Notes: a model not told the origin generated them from the letters alone. A DNA stretch of 64,000 nt from Sphingomonas sp. SORGH_AS_0950 (GCF_030818415.1 NZ_JAUTAE010000001.1:994501-1058500); one strand, 5' to 3'. Shown: positions 53,538 through 63,868, counted from the stretch's first letter. A program made the numbers and translations.

Positions 53538-54986
53538 TCAGCCGACCGGCATCGCCCTGTTGGTCGGCTGCCCCTCCGCCAGCGCCTGTTCCTCGCATTC
53601 CTGCGGGGTGGTCGCCTGGGCCAGCCTGCCCTTGCGCCAGCCGCCATGCCGGTAATAGGCGATCGTCATCACCATCGAGGCGAGCGAACCCGCCGGGAAG
53701 CTCCACCAGATCGAATCCGCGCCCAGCATCGGCGCAAAGGCATTGGCCAGGCCGAAGCGGACCGGGAACATCGAAATGGCCAGGATGACCAGCGGCCCAA
53801 CGACCGCCCCGTTGGCGCGCACGGTCGCGGCCAGCACCATCGAGACGCCGAACAGGATGAAGCTCCACCCGCCGATCAGGTTGATCCGCGCGGCGATGGC
53901 GATCGCGCCGGGCTCGCTGCCCAGGAACAGCCACAGGACGTGCCGGTCGAGCAGGGTGACCAACACCACCAGCGCCCCGGTCAGCAGCAGGTTCATGCGC
54001 AGGCCCGCCTGGGTGATCCGGCCCACCCGGTCCCATTGCCCCGCGCCGATATTCTGCGCCGCCATCGCGCTGACCGCCGCGCCCACCGCCATGGCGGGCA
54101 TCTGGATATAGGTCCAGAGCTGGTTCGCCGCGCCATAGGCCGCCGTGGTCGCGGTGCCGTGCCGATTGACCAGCCCCATCATCGCCAGCGCCGAGGTGGA
54201 GACGACCAGCATCTGGAGCCCCATCGGAAAGCCCTTGACCAGGATCGTCTTCAGCAATGCGGGCGTGGGGATCAGATAGCGCCACTCCGCCCCGCGCAGC
54301 CGGATGACCAGGTCCTTGGCATAGAGATAGGCGACCAGCGCCAGCAGCGAGCCGCTATTGGCGATCAGCGTCGCGACCGCCGACCCCTCGATCCCCAGCG
54401 CCGGGGCGGGCCCCAGCCCCAGGATGAAGACCGGGTTCAGCACGACGTCGAGCACCGAGCCCAGCGCCATGAACTTGAGCGGGGTGATCGAATCCCCCAC
54501 CCCGCGCAGCGCCATGGTCAGCAGCACGCTGATGAACCCCGGCGGCATCGCGACGAAGATCACCCGCAGATAGGCGAGCGCGAGCGGATAGACCTCCGCC
54601 GGGGTCGCCAGCGCGCGCAATATGGCGGGCGCCGCCCACCAGCCGATCCCGACCGTCAGGGTCGAGATGACCGCGAACAGCCCCAGCGCCGATCCCAGCA
54701 CCCGGCGCACCGCATCGATATCGCGGCGGCCCATATTCTGGCCGATCAGGATGGTCGCCGCCATGCCGAAGCCGAAGGTCGCCGCGACCAGCAGGAACAT
54801 GATGATATTGGCGTTGGTGGTCGCGGCCAGCGCGCGCTCGCCCAGAAACTGGCCGATCCAGATCGCATTGATCGACCCGTTGAGCGATTGCAGGATGCTC
54901 GATCCCAGCGTCGGCAGCGCGAACAGCAACAGGGTGTGGCCGATCGGCCCGGCGGTCAGGTCCCGGCGTCCGTTGGGCGCGGTCAC
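53538..54986 (-). CDS. MATE family efflux transporter
   Basis: A 482-residue inner-membrane protein with about 12 helices. MATE features: ALPTLGSSILQSLNGSINAIWIGQFLGE near the start, GFGMAATILIGQNMGRRD, and the repeated half with QMPAMAVGAAVSAMAAQNIGAG. It would export cationic compounds using a Na+ or H+ gradient; the substrate is unknown. Coupled by ATGA to the upstream hypothetical gene, which follows alaS. Its end is 3 bp from the convergent lipid kinase stop. Confidence 0.93.
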   Translation of the reverse strand: MTAPNGRRDLTAGPIGHTLLLFALPTLGSSILQSLNGSINAIWIGQFLGERALAATTNANIIMFLLVAATFGFGMAATILIGQNMGRRDIDAVRRVLGSALGLFAVISTLTVGIGWWAAPAILRALATPAEVYPLALAYLRVIFVAMPPGFISVLLTMALRGVGDSITPLKFMALGSVLDVVLNPVFILGLGPAPALGIEGSAVATLIANSGSLLALVAYLYAKDLVIRLRGAEWRYLIPTPALLKTILVKGFPMGLQMLVVSTSALAMMGLVNRHGTATTAAYGAANQLWTYIQMPAMAVGAAVSAMAAQNIGAGQWDRVGRITQAGLRMNLLLTGALVVLVTLLDRHVLWLFLGSEPGAIAIAARINLIGGWSFILFGVSMVLAATVRANGAVVGPLVILAISMFPVRFGLANAFAPMLGADSIWWSFPAGSLASMVMTIAYYRHGGWRKGRLAQATTPQECEEQALAEGQPTNRAMPVG

Positions 54987-55864
54987 GGTGTCTTGCCTCC
55001 GGCGTTGATTTCCTCGTCCACGAACCGCGCCATCGCCGCATATTGAAAGCCGGGCCTCTGATTGCCCTGGCCCGCATATAGCCCGCGCAGATAGCCCCAG
55101 TCGAACGGGGTCAGCCCTTCCGGCGCCGCCTGCTCGTCGAACAGGGTCAGGATCGTCGAGATCCCCTCGGTCCTGCGCGGCCGGACCACCGCCAGCGCGC
55201 GCATCGTGGCATAATCGGCGATCTGGTGGATCGTCTTGCCGTTCACCGCGTCCCGGTCGATCATCACCACCGCCGCCGCGATATGCGATTTGGTGGGCAG
55301 GGTGATCCGGCTGGCGCTGGGGATGTTGAGGGTCGGAATATTGTTGGCGCCCGGGATCAGCTGATCGCCGTCGCGGCTGGTGATCGCGGTCATGTGCCAG
55401 GCATGGACCGGGCCCTTGTCCTTCGCCATCGCCCGGACATCGGCGAAGGGCAGGTCACCGAAGATGCCGGGCCGGTGATCGATCAGCCATGCCACCTGCT
55501 GCGCGCCATTGTCGACGAACAGGATCAGGACATTGGGGCGGCATTTGTCGCCACCCAGCCGAATGCCCAGCCGCTCGGCATGGCCCAGCATGCGGTCGGC
55601 GACCGGCAGCGCGGCCTTGGCCGCCAGGCCGGAGCTGGCGATGCACAGGGGTTCGGTCAGCCGCGACAGCGGCGCGTCGCCATCGGGATAGCCCGAAATC
55701 GCGCCGAACCAGCGCAACGTCTCTCGCCGGGGCGGCAGCGGCCGGGCGGTCACCACGACCGGATCGGCGGGCGATGCGCCAGTCTGCGCCTCCAGCGGCA
55801 GGGCGATCGACGCCCCGCCCAGGGAAGCAAGCCATGCCAACGACGTAAGAACCGTTCCTCGCAT
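54983..55864 (-). CDS. Secreted/periplasmic protein of unknown function
   Basis: A 293-residue protein I do not recognise. It has a signal peptide (LTSLAWLASLGGASIALPLEAQ), then PRRETLRWFGAISGYPDGDAP; two cysteines (LCIASSG and DKCRPNV) lie about 50 residues apart. No catalytic motif is evident. The ATG at 55864 precedes a proper signal peptide; an in-frame extension to 56035 overlaps alaS. It is 25 bp after alaS and overlaps the MATE start by ATGA, so the three likely share a transcript. Confidence 0.75.
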   Translation of the reverse strand: MRGTVLTSLAWLASLGGASIALPLEAQTGASPADPVVVTARPLPPRRETLRWFGAISGYPDGDAPLSRLTEPLCIASSGLAAKAALPVADRMLGHAERLGIRLGGDKCRPNVLILFVDNGAQQVAWLIDHRPGIFGDLPFADVRAMAKDKGPVHAWHMTAITSRDGDQLIPGANNIPTLNIPSASRITLPTKSHIAAAVVMIDRDAVNGKTIHQIADYATMRALAVVRPRRTEGISTILTLFDEQAAPEGLTPFDWGYLRGLYAGQGNQRPGFQYAAMARFVDEEINAGGKTP

Positions 55865-55889
55865 CGACCTGCCCCCCCTTTGGCTAGTT

Positions 55890-58538
55890 TCAACCGGCCA
55901 GCGCGTCCCGTACCGCCTGAACCGCCTCGGCGCCCTTGGTGCCGTCCGGTCCGCCGCCCTGCGCCATGTCGGGACGGCCGCCGCCGCCCTGCCCGCCCAG
56001 CGCCGCCACCGCCTTGCGCAGCAGCTCGACCGCATTGTGCTTGCTCGTCAGGTCGTCGGTCACGCCGACTGCCACCGAGGCGCGGCCGTCATTGATCGCG
56101 ACCATCACCGCGACGCCCGATCCGCCCAGCCGCTGCTTGGCATCGTCCACCGCGCCGCGCAGCCCCTTCGCCTCGAAGCCGTCGAGCACCTGGCCGATGA
56201 ACGCGACATCACCGATCTGCTCGGGTCCGGCGGCAGCCCCTCCGGCCCCGCCGCCCATCGCCAGCGCCTTCTTGGCCTCGGCGAGTTCGCGCTCCAGGCG
56301 ACGGCGATCCTCGACCAGCGCGGCAATGCGAGCGGGCACCTCGTCGGGCGTGGTCTTCAGCGTCGCGGCGGCGGCCTTCAGCATATCATCGCGGTGGCCG
56401 AGATAGGCGCGCGCGCCCTCGCCGGTCAGCGCCTCGACCCGGCGCACGCCGCTCGACACCGCGCCTTCGGACACGATCTTGAACACGCCGATCTCGCCCA
56501 GCGCACCGACATGCGTGCCGCCGCAGAGTTCGAGGCTGTAGGTGCCGTCGGCATCCTCGCCCATCGACACGACGCGCACCTCCTCGCCGTACTTCTCGCC
56601 GAACAGGGCCATCGCGCCCATTTCGATCGCCTCGTCGGGCGTCATCAGCCGGGTGACGACGGGGCCGTTGCCGCGCACCTGTTCGTTCACGCGTGCCTCG
56701 ACCTCGGCAATGTCGTCGGCGGTCATGCCGACCGGCTGCGAGAAATCGAAGCGCAGGCGCTCGGGCGCGACCATCGAGCCCTTCTGCGCGACATGGGTGC
56801 CCAGCCGCTGGCGCAGCGCCTCGTGCAGCAAATGCGTCGCCGAGTGGTTGGCGCGGATCGCGGCGCGGCGGGTGGTGTCGATCGCCAGCTTCACGCTGTC
56901 GCCGACCTTGATCCCGCCTTCCTGGATTTCGGCATTGTGGACGAAGACGCGGCCGAGCTGTTTCGAGGTGTCGGTAACCACCGCCTTCAGCCCGGCATCG
57001 CTGGAGATGGTGCCGGTATCGCCGACCTGGCCGCCGCTCTCGCCATAGAAAGGCGTCTGGTTGACGATGATCGCGACGCTCTCGCCAGCGCCAGCGCTGT
57101 CGACCCGCGCGCCGTCCTTGACCAGCGCCAGCACTTCGCCCTCGCCGGTGTCGGAGGCGTAGCCGAGGAACTCGGTCGAGCCCGTCTCTTCGGCGATGTC
57201 GAACCACACATCGTCCGACGCCTTCGCGCCCGAGCCCTTCCAGGCGGCGCGCGCGGCGCGCTTCTGCTCGGCCATGGCGGCGTCGAAGCCCGCGCGGTCG
57301 ACCGACAGATTCTGCGCACGCAGCGCGTCCTCGGTCAGGTCATAGGGGAAGCCATAGGTGTCATAGAGCTTGAACGCCGTCTCACCCGCCAGCGTCGCGC
57401 CGGGCGCCATGCCCGCGGTCGCTTCATCGAGCAGCTTGAGGCCCTTATCCAGCGTCTGACGGAAGCGGGTCTCCTCCTGACGGAGCGTCGCCTCGATCAG
57501 CGGCTGCGCGCGGACCAGCTCGGGATAGGCCGCGCCCATCTCCGACACCAGCGCCGGGACCAGCCGGTGCATCAAAGGCTCCTTGGCGCCCAGCAGATGC
57601 GCGTGCCGCATCGCGCGGCGCATGATCCGGCGGAGCACGTAACCACGCCCCTCATTGGCGGGCAGCACGCCGTCGGCGACCAGGAAACCGGCCGAGCGCA
57701 GATGGTCGGCGATCACGCGGTGCGACGCCTTCTGACCGTCCTCGGCCTTGGTATGGGTCAGTTCGCACGACGCGGCGATCAGCGCCTTGAACGTGTCGGT
57801 GTCGTAATTGTCGTGCACGCCCTGAAGCACGGCGGCGATCCGCTCCAGCCCCATGCCGGTGTCGATCGACTTCTTGGGCAGCTCGCCGACGATCTCATTG
57901 GCTTCCTGCTCGAACTGCATGAAGACCAGGTTCCAGATCTCGACGAATCGGTCGCCATCCTCTTCCGGGCTGCCGGGAGGGCCGCCATAGATATGGCCAC
58001 CGTGATCGTAGAAGATTTCGGAGCACGGACCGCACGGCCCATTCTCGCCCATCGCCCAGAAATTGTCCTTGGTCGGGATGCGGATGATCTTGTGATCGGG
58101 GAGCCCCGCAATCTTCTTCCACAGGTCGAACGCCTCGTCATCGGTGTGATAGACGGTGGCGGTCAGCTTTTCGGCCGGAATGCCCCAGACCTTGGTCAGC
58201 AGGGTCCAGGCATGGGTGATCGCCTGTTCCTTGAAATAGTCGCCGAACGAGAAATTGCCCAGCATTTCAAAGAAGGTGTGATGCCGCGCGGTATAGCCGA
58301 CATTGTCCAGATCGTTATGCTTGCCCCCGGCGCGCACGCATTTCTGCGAGCTGGTCGCGGTCGAATAGGGGCGCGATTCCAGGCCGGTGAACACGTTCTT
58401 GAACGGCACCATGCCCGCATTCACGAACATCAGCGTCGGGTCGTTCTGCGGCACGAGCGGTGCGGAAGGCACGATCTGGTGCCCTTCGCTTCCGAAATAG
58501 TCGAGAAAGCCGCGGCGGATGTCGTTGGTCGAGGTCAT
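55890..58538 (-). CDS. alaS: Alanine-tRNA ligase
   Basis: An 882-residue class II synthetase charging tRNA-Ala. The start [23 protein letters not shown] and motif 2 region ([14 protein letters not shown]) mark the catalytic core. The editing domain has the zinc site HSATHLLH and CGGTHV (near residue 670), and a C-terminal glycine-rich/DHHA1 region follows. Length and domain order are normal. Upstream on the same strand, 46 bp away, ends a three-gene operon; a GC-rich imperfect hairpin sits in that gap. Confidence 0.98.
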   Translation of the reverse strand: MTSTNDIRRGFLDYFGSEGHQIVPSAPLVPQNDPTLMFVNAGMVPFKNVFTGLESRPYSTATSSQKCVRAGGKHNDLDNVGYTARHHTFFEMLGNFSFGDYFKEQAITHAWTLLTKVWGIPAEKLTATVYHTDDEAFDLWKKIAGLPDHKIIRIPTKDNFWAMGENGPCGPCSEIFYDHGGHIYGGPPGSPEEDGDRFVEIWNLVFMQFEQEANEIVGELPKKSIDTGMGLERIAAVLQGVHDNYDTDTFKALIAASCELTHTKAEDGQKASHRVIADHLRSAGFLVADGVLPANEGRGYVLRRIMRRAMRHAHLLGAKEPLMHRLVPALVSEMGAAYPELVRAQPLIEATLRQEETRFRQTLDKGLKLLDEATAGMAPGATLAGETAFKLYDTYGFPYDLTEDALRAQNLSVDRAGFDAAMAEQKRAARAAWKGSGAKASDDVWFDIAEETGSTEFLGYASDTGEGEVLALVKDGARVDSAGAGESVAIIVNQTPFYGESGGQVGDTGTISSDAGLKAVVTDTSKQLGRVFVHNAEIQEGGIKVGDSVKLAIDTTRRAAIRANHSATHLLHEALRQRLGTHVAQKGSMVAPERLRFDFSQPVGMTADDIAEVEARVNEQVRGNGPVVTRLMTPDEAIEMGAMALFGEKYGEEVRVVSMGEDADGTYSLELCGGTHVGALGEIGVFKIVSEGAVSSGVRRVEALTGEGARAYLGHRDDMLKAAAATLKTTPDEVPARIAALVEDRRRLERELAEAKKALAMGGGAGGAAAGPEQIGDVAFIGQVLDGFEAKGLRGAVDDAKQRLGGSGVAVMVAINDGRASVAVGVTDDLTSKHNAVELLRKAVAALGGQGGGGRPDMAQGGGPDGTKGAEAVQAVRDALAG

Positions 58539-58584
58539 GCACGCGACTTAGGCGAGGTTTCGCGCGCGCTCAAGCGCCCGCGCG

Positions 58585-58884
58585 TCAGGGGCGTTCCATC
58601 GCATCGGCCCGGACCGCCGGACGACGCCACCACAGATACCAGATCAGAGCGAAACCCAGCATATCCCCGACCAGCCGCCCCGCCGGATGCCCCGCCATGT
58701 CCGCCGCATCCTCGAACCGCCCCAGCGTCAGGCCCAGGACGAACAGAAAGGCGGGCCATCGCGGATCGGCCACAGCGAACACTCGGCCGAGCAGCCAATG
58801 GGCAAAGGCGCAGAAAATGGCGGTGCCCAGAAGGCCGTTGGCGAACCCGACCAGCAATGCGACGATCACATCGGCGTTCATCAT
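58585..58884 (-). CDS. Small multi-helix membrane protein of unknown function
   Basis: A 99-residue protein with about three hydrophobic segments: VIVALLVGFANGLLGTAIF, WPAFLFVLGLTLG and LVGDMLGFALIWYLWW. No known motif. The ATG at 58884 overlaps the TGA of the dioxygenase gene (ATGA); another ATG directly follows at 58881 and has better spacing from GGGAGG. Third gene of the M24 peptidase-dioxygenase operon. Confidence 0.7.
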   Translation of the reverse strand: MMNADVIVALLVGFANGLLGTAIFCAFAHWLLGRVFAVADPRWPAFLFVLGLTLGRFEDAADMAGHPAGRLVGDMLGFALIWYLWWRRPAVRADAMERP

Positions 58885-59558
58885 GCCCTCCCTTCGCCAT
58901 CCGTGCTCCAGGACAGGCCGCCGGGCAAGCTCTCCGCCGACAGATCGATCTGCAGCACCCGTCGATGCCGCCCCGGTGCCGACCGCGCGGACGCGTGAAG
59001 GATCGGCGTACGGTACAGCCACACCGAGCCTGCCCCGGCCAGACAGGCATCGTCACCCAATCGGTCGACCACGCCGGATATGGCATCCTCCGCGATCAGG
59101 CCCAGCCGGTGGGACCCCGGCGCGACCAGCAGCGGCGCATTGTCCGCATCGACCGGATCGAGATGAAAGCGCACCGTCACCATCCGCTCCAACAGCGACA
59201 TCGGCGGCGCGACATGGACCCGACCCTGCTTGACCGTCCACGGCCCGAAGCCCGGAACCTCTCGCCGCTCCACCACTTCGATCGTGCGATCCTGATGCCA
59301 GCCCAGCGCCCAGTTCCCGCCGTCCTGCTTGTCGAACAGGATCGCGCGAACCGGCCGCACGCCCTGGCCGATCACCGGCACCATGGCGGCACAGAGCCGC
59401 CGAGCACCCCCGAGACGCGCGATCCGCGCGGGATCGATCCGCTGTCCCGGGCGCCCCTCGGGCCAGTCACCGAAAAGCCGGGCCAGTTCGGCAAGCTCGC
59501 CCCGATCCAGTCGCGACGGCCAAAGGGCATAGCCGCGCGCGTCCAGTTCGGCGATCAT
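58881..59558 (-). CDS. PhyH-like Fe(II)/2-oxoglutarate dioxygenase
   Basis: A 225-residue protein of the phytanoyl-CoA-dioxygenase type fold. The iron ligands are His88 and Asp90 (GWHQDRTI) and His188 (PILHASARS); an Arg shortly after could bind 2-oxoglutarate. VAPGSHRLG is another family mark. It would hydroxylate a small molecule; the substrate is unknown. It overlaps the M24 peptidase upstream and the small membrane protein downstream, both by ATGA. Confidence 0.85.
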   Translation of the reverse strand: MIAELDARGYALWPSRLDRGELAELARLFGDWPEGRPGQRIDPARIARLGGARRLCAAMVPVIGQGVRPVRAILFDKQDGGNWALGWHQDRTIEVVERREVPGFGPWTVKQGRVHVAPPMSLLERMVTVRFHLDPVDADNAPLLVAPGSHRLGLIAEDAISGVVDRLGDDACLAGAGSVWLYRTPILHASARSAPGRHRRVLQIDLSAESLPGGLSWSTDGEGRA

Positions 59559-60811
59559 CCGATCGGTGCATCGAGCGAGGTGGGCGGCGTCGAGAACCAG
59601 ACCGGCCCGCTTTCCGTCATGTGGAAGCAATCCTCGATCCGGATGCCGAACTTGCCGGGCAGATACAGGCCGGGTTCGTTGGAAAAGCACATGCCGGGCG
59701 CCAGCGGCGTCGCCTCGCCATGCACCAGATTGACCGGCTCGTGCCCGTCCATGCCGATGCCGTGCCCCGTCCGGTGCGACAGGCCGGGCAGGCGATAGCC
59801 GGGGCCGAAGCCCTGCCCCTCGTAGAACCGCCGCACCGCATCGTCGATGCTGCCCGCCGGGGCGCCGATCCGCGCCGCCGCCCGCGCCACCTGCTGCCCC
59901 CTGGCGACCAGGTCCCAGACCTTGCGCTGCTCGGCGGTCGCCGCGCCATGGACCCAGCTTCGCGAGACATCGGACTGATAGCCCTGCACCGTGCAACCGC
60001 AGTCCATCAGCACGACCTGCCCCTGCGCCACCCCGTGCACCTGGCGGCTGCCATGCGGATAGGCGGAGGCTTCGCCGATCAACGCCATGCTGAACTCCGG
60101 ACTGCCGCCCAGCTTGCGCGTCGCGGCGCTCATCAGCGCGCCGATCTCCGCGCCGGTCATCCCCGCCTCGACGCGCGGGTGGAGCCAGCGATAGGCCGCC
60201 ATCGTCACATCGGTCGCGAGTTGCATCAGCGCGATCTCGGCGGGAGCCTTGATCATCCGGCACCCGCGCACGACCGGATTGGCCGAGACGAGCCGCGCCC
60301 CCGGCAACACCCGTCGCAGCCCGTCAAAGGCGAAGAAGCGCGCCGTTTCCTCGATCCCCACCGGACGGCCATCCAGCTTGCGGTCGTGCAGGAAGCCCGC
60401 AACGATGGCGAGCGGGTTCTGGTCCTCCTGCCACACCCGTATCTCGGCGGGCACCGCCAGCGTCTCGCGGACCGAGGGTTCCTCGAAGAACGGGGTGACG
60501 ATGCACGGCTCGCCCTCGACCGGCAGGATCGCGGCGGTCAGCCGCTCGCTGCGCCACCATTGGACGCCGGTGAAATAGACCATGGACGATCCCGGCTCGA
60601 TCAGGATCGCGCCGATGCCGTTCGCCTTCATCAGCGCCTGCGCGCGGGACAGCCGCCGGGCCCGCTCCTGCGCGCCGATCGGCACCGCGCCACCGGTCAT
60701 GTCGGACAGCCCCGCCAGATCGGGTTCGGCCGCGCGCAAGAGGCCGGGGCGGACGAGGAGCGGCAGGGCGGCGGCGGCGAGCACGGCGCGGCGGGACATC
60801 GGGGTCTGCAT
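59555..60811 (-). CDS. M24 family (Xaa-Pro dipeptidase-like) peptidase with Tat-type leader
   Basis: A 418-residue metallopeptidase. The leader MSRRAVLAAAALPLLV is Tat-like, so it may be periplasmic, which is unusual for this mostly cytoplasmic fold. A creatinase-like N-domain (about 50-185) precedes the pita-bread domain with metal ligands Asp (VLMDCGCT and YQSDVSR), His (GHGIGMDGHE) and Glu (SNEPGLY and RIEDCF). It would cleave an Xaa-Pro or similar bond. The ATG at 60811 is used; an ATG at 60799 is as good. First gene of the operon; divergent from the symporter. Confidence 0.88.
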   Translation of the reverse strand: MQTPMSRRAVLAAAALPLLVRPGLLRAAEPDLAGLSDMTGGAVPIGAQERARRLSRAQALMKANGIGAILIEPGSSMVYFTGVQWWRSERLTAAILPVEGEPCIVTPFFEEPSVRETLAVPAEIRVWQEDQNPLAIVAGFLHDRKLDGRPVGIEETARFFAFDGLRRVLPGARLVSANPVVRGCRMIKAPAEIALMQLATDVTMAAYRWLHPRVEAGMTGAEIGALMSAATRKLGGSPEFSMALIGEASAYPHGSRQVHGVAQGQVVLMDCGCTVQGYQSDVSRSWVHGAATAEQRKVWDLVARGQQVARAAARIGAPAGSIDDAVRRFYEGQGFGPGYRLPGLSHRTGHGIGMDGHEPVNLVHGEATPLAPGMCFSNEPGLYLPGKFGIRIEDCFHMTESGPVWFSTPPTSLDAPIG

Positions 60812-60873
60812 GACCGCGACGATAGAATTCTTGACCTGAGCGCCGCAATGCCCTTGGCTCGCGCGCGTAATCT

Positions 60874-60879
60874 ATATTG
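60874..60879 (+). promoter_or_regulatory. Predicted -10 element of the symporter gene
   Basis: TATATT is a strong -10 match in a GC-rich gap, with a weak -35 about 16 bp upstream. Its position predicts a start only about 2 bases before the ATG at 60888, so the transcript may be nearly leaderless. Confidence 0.4.
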
Positions 60880-60887
60880 GGGTATGC

Positions 60888-62219
60888 ATGGCCAAGCGGC
60901 TGACCTTGTACATCTTCATCGGGCTGGTTCTCGGGCTCGTCGTCGGACTGGCGCTCAACCTGTCGCTCGACGACGGCAGCGCCGCGGCGGCCGCCGAGTT
61001 GAAGACGATCGCCGGCTATTTCGCGATCGTCACCGGCCTGTTCCTGCGGCTGATCAAGATGATCATTGCACCACTCGTCTTCGCCACCCTGGTTTCCGGC
61101 ATCGCGCAGATGGGTGATACCAAGGCATTGGGGCGGATCGGTTTTCGCTCGCTCGCCTGGTTCATCTCGGCCAGCCTGGTCTCGCTCAGCCTGGGCATGA
61201 TCCTGGTCAACCTGCTGCATCCGGGCGTCGGCCTGAACCTGCCGCTGCCCGCCGTCACCGCCGATAGCGGGGTGGTGAAGACCGGGTTCGACCTCCAAAA
61301 ATTCGTCACCCATCTGGTCCCCGCCTCGCTGGTCGAGGCGATGGCGACCAACGAGGTGTTGCAGATCGTCATCGGATCGCTGTTCCTGGGCGTGGCGATC
61401 ACCGCGGTCGGCGAACGCGCCGCGCCGCTGGTCCGCGCGGTCGATGCGCTGGTCGCGGTCATGTTGCAGGTGACCGATTATGTCATGCGCCTGGCGCCGC
61501 TGGCCGTGTTCGGCGCGGTCGCGGGCACGCTGACCGAGCGGGGGCCGGGGGTCATCGGCAATCTCGCGGTGTTCATGGGCAGCTTCTATCTCGGGCTGCT
61601 GCTGCTCTGGGTGGTGCTGATCGCCGTCGCGACGCTGTTCATCGGTGGGCGCATCCGCGAGCTTCTGTCGCATATCCGCGCGCCGTTGATCCTGGCCTTT
61701 TCGACCGCCTCGTCCGAGGCCGCCTATCCGCGCATCCTGGAGGGGCTGGACCGGTTCGGCGTGCCGCCGCGCATCGCCAGCTTCGTGCTGCCGCTGGGCT
61801 ATTCGTTCAACCTCGACGGGTCGATGATGTACATGACGTTCGCGTCGTTGTTCATCGCCCAGGCTTACGGCATCGACCTTTCGATCGGGCAGCAGATCAC
61901 CATGCTGCTGGTCCTGATGGTCACGTCGAAGGGGATTGCGGGCGTGCCGCGCGCCTCGCTGGTGGTGATCGCGGCGACGATGCCGATGTTCCACATTCCC
62001 GAGGCGGGGCTGTTGCTGATCCTGGCGGTCGACCATTTCCTCGACATGGGCCGGTCGGCGACCAATGTGATCGGCAATGCGGTGGCCAGCGCGGTCATCG
62101 CGAAGTGGGAGGGGCCGCTCGACGCGCCCGAGCCGGTCGATGTCGAGTCGCTCCACGCGCCGTCGGGACATCCGGCCCAGCCCGCCCCCGACAGCTTCCG
62201 GCAGATCGGGGGGCATTGA
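60888..62219 (+). CDS. Dicarboxylate/amino acid:cation symporter (DAACS family)
   Basis: A 443-residue inner-membrane transporter. The first helix is LYIFIGLVLGLVVGLALNLSL; the family signatures AFSTASSEAAYPRILE (hairpin serine-rich motif) and LPLGYSFNLDGSMMYMTFASLFIAQ (helix 7 with the NMDGT-like NLDGS) are clear. It takes up glutamate, aspartate or C4-dicarboxylates with Na+ or H+. Divergent from the M24 peptidase operon across 76 bp, so uptake and peptide turnover may be linked. Confidence 0.95.
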   Translation: MAKRLTLYIFIGLVLGLVVGLALNLSLDDGSAAAAAELKTIAGYFAIVTGLFLRLIKMIIAPLVFATLVSGIAQMGDTKALGRIGFRSLAWFISASLVSLSLGMILVNLLHPGVGLNLPLPAVTADSGVVKTGFDLQKFVTHLVPASLVEAMATNEVLQIVIGSLFLGVAITAVGERAAPLVRAVDALVAVMLQVTDYVMRLAPLAVFGAVAGTLTERGPGVIGNLAVFMGSFYLGLLLLWVVLIAVATLFIGGRIRELLSHIRAPLILAFSTASSEAAYPRILEGLDRFGVPPRIASFVLPLGYSFNLDGSMMYMTFASLFIAQAYGIDLSIGQQITMLLVLMVTSKGIAGVPRASLVVIAATMPMFHIPEAGLLLILAVDHFLDMGRSATNVIGNAVASAVIAKWEGPLDAPEPVDVESLHAPSGHPAQPAPDSFRQIGGH

Positions 62220-62280
62220 TCCCCCTCGCCCGCCATCCGGGGGCGGCCCTGCCCCCTATGGCCGAGCGGGATCGTCCCTC

Positions 62281-62907
62281 TCAGGCATAGGCATAGGGGC
62301 CACCCTTGGCGAGCGCGACCTGATAGGCGGGGCGGGCGTGGATGCGTTCCAGCCAGGCGATCGTCGCGGGGCGGCTTTCGTCCAGCCCCGCCCGCGACCG
62401 CGCCGCCTCGAGCGGGAAGCTCATGATGATGTCCGCTGCGGTGAACTGGTCGCCCGCGAACCAGGGCGAATGGGTCAGCTCGCTTTCGACATAGTCGAGA
62501 TGCCGGTCGATCATCGGCATGAACCGCTTGATCGCCGCCTTGCCCAGCACGGGAATGCGGCTGAGAACGAGCAGGACGAACAGGGGCGGCATCAGCGAGC
62601 CCTCGGCATAATGCAGCCAGAAGCGCCAGCGTTGCACCGCGTCGCGGTGCGCGGGCGGGCCCAGGCGGCCATCGGCCTTGCCGACCAGATATTCGATGAT
62701 CGCCCCCGTCTCGGCGATCACCATGCCGTCATCCTCGATCACCGGCGATTTGCCGAGCGGATGCACCGCACGCAGTTCGCGCGGGGCGAGCATCGTCTTG
62801 CGGTCGCGCCGATAGCGTTTCACCGCATAGGGCAGGTCGAGTTCCTCCAGCATCCACAGGATGCGTTGCGACCGCGAATTTTCGAGATGATGGACGATGA
62901 TCGTCAT
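62281..62907 (-). CDS. Glutathione S-transferase family protein
   Basis: A 208-residue protein. The thioredoxin-like N-domain opens TIIVHHLENSRSQRILWMLEEL and has the cis-Pro region HPLGKSPVI then ETGAIIEYL, which binds the gamma-glutamyl group. The helical C-domain includes WFAGDQFTAADIIMSFPLE. It would conjugate or reduce with glutathione. The ATG at 62907 follows GGGGAA; a longer reading from 62955 adds 16 residues unlike the family. It is 87 bp after the methyltransferase gene. Confidence 0.92.
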   Translation of the reverse strand: MTIIVHHLENSRSQRILWMLEELDLPYAVKRYRRDRKTMLAPRELRAVHPLGKSPVIEDDGMVIAETGAIIEYLVGKADGRLGPPAHRDAVQRWRFWLHYAEGSLMPPLFVLLVLSRIPVLGKAAIKRFMPMIDRHLDYVESELTHSPWFAGDQFTAADIIMSFPLEAARSRAGLDESRPATIAWLERIHARPAYQVALAKGGPYAYA

Positions 62908-62994
62908 GCCTGTTCCCCATGATGCGGGCGGGGTAACGCGCCAGACCGACCCCAAGGCCCAAAGGCTGCCGGAATGCGGCCATGGACCGATGGC

Positions 62995-63840
62995 TCAGGC
63001 CGCTCCCGCCCTTACCCGCCAGATCCAGGCGGAGGCCGGCAGGGCCACCTGATCGCCGGTCCGGTGATGGGACAGCCCCTCGCGCAACGCCGCCGCGATC
63101 CGCGCCCGCTCGTCCGGGGCGGCGGCCGCCATCGCGCGCGCCGCCGGGCCGATGCGGGACAGGAAATCGACCGCATCCTCGACCGGCGTCGCGCCCTGCC
63201 CGACGACATATTCGAAATCGACCCGCGCGGCGGCCTCCAGCGCCCATCCGGCCTGTTCCAGCCATGCCCCCACCCGATGCGAATCGGCAAAGGCGAAGGG
63301 CCCCGGTTCGTAACCGGCGACAGGCGCGGGCGAATGGCCGACCGCCTCGTCCGCCAGCGTCGCAAATCCGTTGCGCGCCCGCTCGTCGAAGCAGGAAAAG
63401 ACCAGCGCCGCCCCCGGCGACGCGGCCGCCCGCAAGCTCGTGAACGCCGCGACGGGATCGGGAAAGAACATCACGCCGTGACGCGAGACGAAAAGGTCGA
63501 ACGGCCCCTCCGACGCGGCGACCGACACCGCGTCGCCGCAGACGAAACGGAGCGCCCCGCCCCGGCCCTCCACGTCCGCCGCCCGCGTCCCTGCCAGGGC
63601 CAGCATTTCCGGCGACAGGTCGACCCCGACGACCTCCAGCTCGGGACGCGCCGCCCGGAGCGCCAGGCCGGTCGACCCGACGCCGCAGCCTATGTCCAGC
63701 GCCCGCCCCCGCCGGGGCGCGACGGCGGCGATGGCGGCGTCGAGATGCGCCGTCAGATGGGTGAAGCTGCGTTCGGTGCGACGCCATTGCTCGGCCCAGA
63801 CATCGCCGACCCGGCCGCTCCAATCCAGTCCGCTGGTCAT
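62995..63840 (-). CDS. Class I SAM-dependent methyltransferase
   Basis: A 281-residue protein. Motif I is ALDIGCGVGSTGLAL, the acidic loop is VVGVDLSPEML, and motif II/III is RFVCGDAVSV with GPFDLFVSRHGVMFF. This is the small-molecule/methyltransf_11 type, and the acceptor is unknown. The ATG at 63840 is preceded by a GGGGGG-rich stretch. A strong terminator for the gene upstream lies just before it. Confidence 0.9.
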   Translation of the reverse strand: MTSGLDWSGRVGDVWAEQWRRTERSFTHLTAHLDAAIAAVAPRRGRALDIGCGVGSTGLALRAARPELEVVGVDLSPEMLALAGTRAADVEGRGGALRFVCGDAVSVAASEGPFDLFVSRHGVMFFPDPVAAFTSLRAAASPGAALVFSCFDERARNGFATLADEAVGHSPAPVAGYEPGPFAFADSHRVGAWLEQAGWALEAAARVDFEYVVGQGATPVEDAVDFLSRIGPAARAMAAAAPDERARIAAALREGLSHHRTGDQVALPASAWIWRVRAGAA

Positions 63841-63868
63841 CGCCCCCCTATCGTCCCCCAAAGCAAAA

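Noticed and set aside
56037..59798. 1253-codon open frame on the plus strand opposite alaS
   Set aside because: Antisense shadow of alaS and the next operon; composition is not protein-like.
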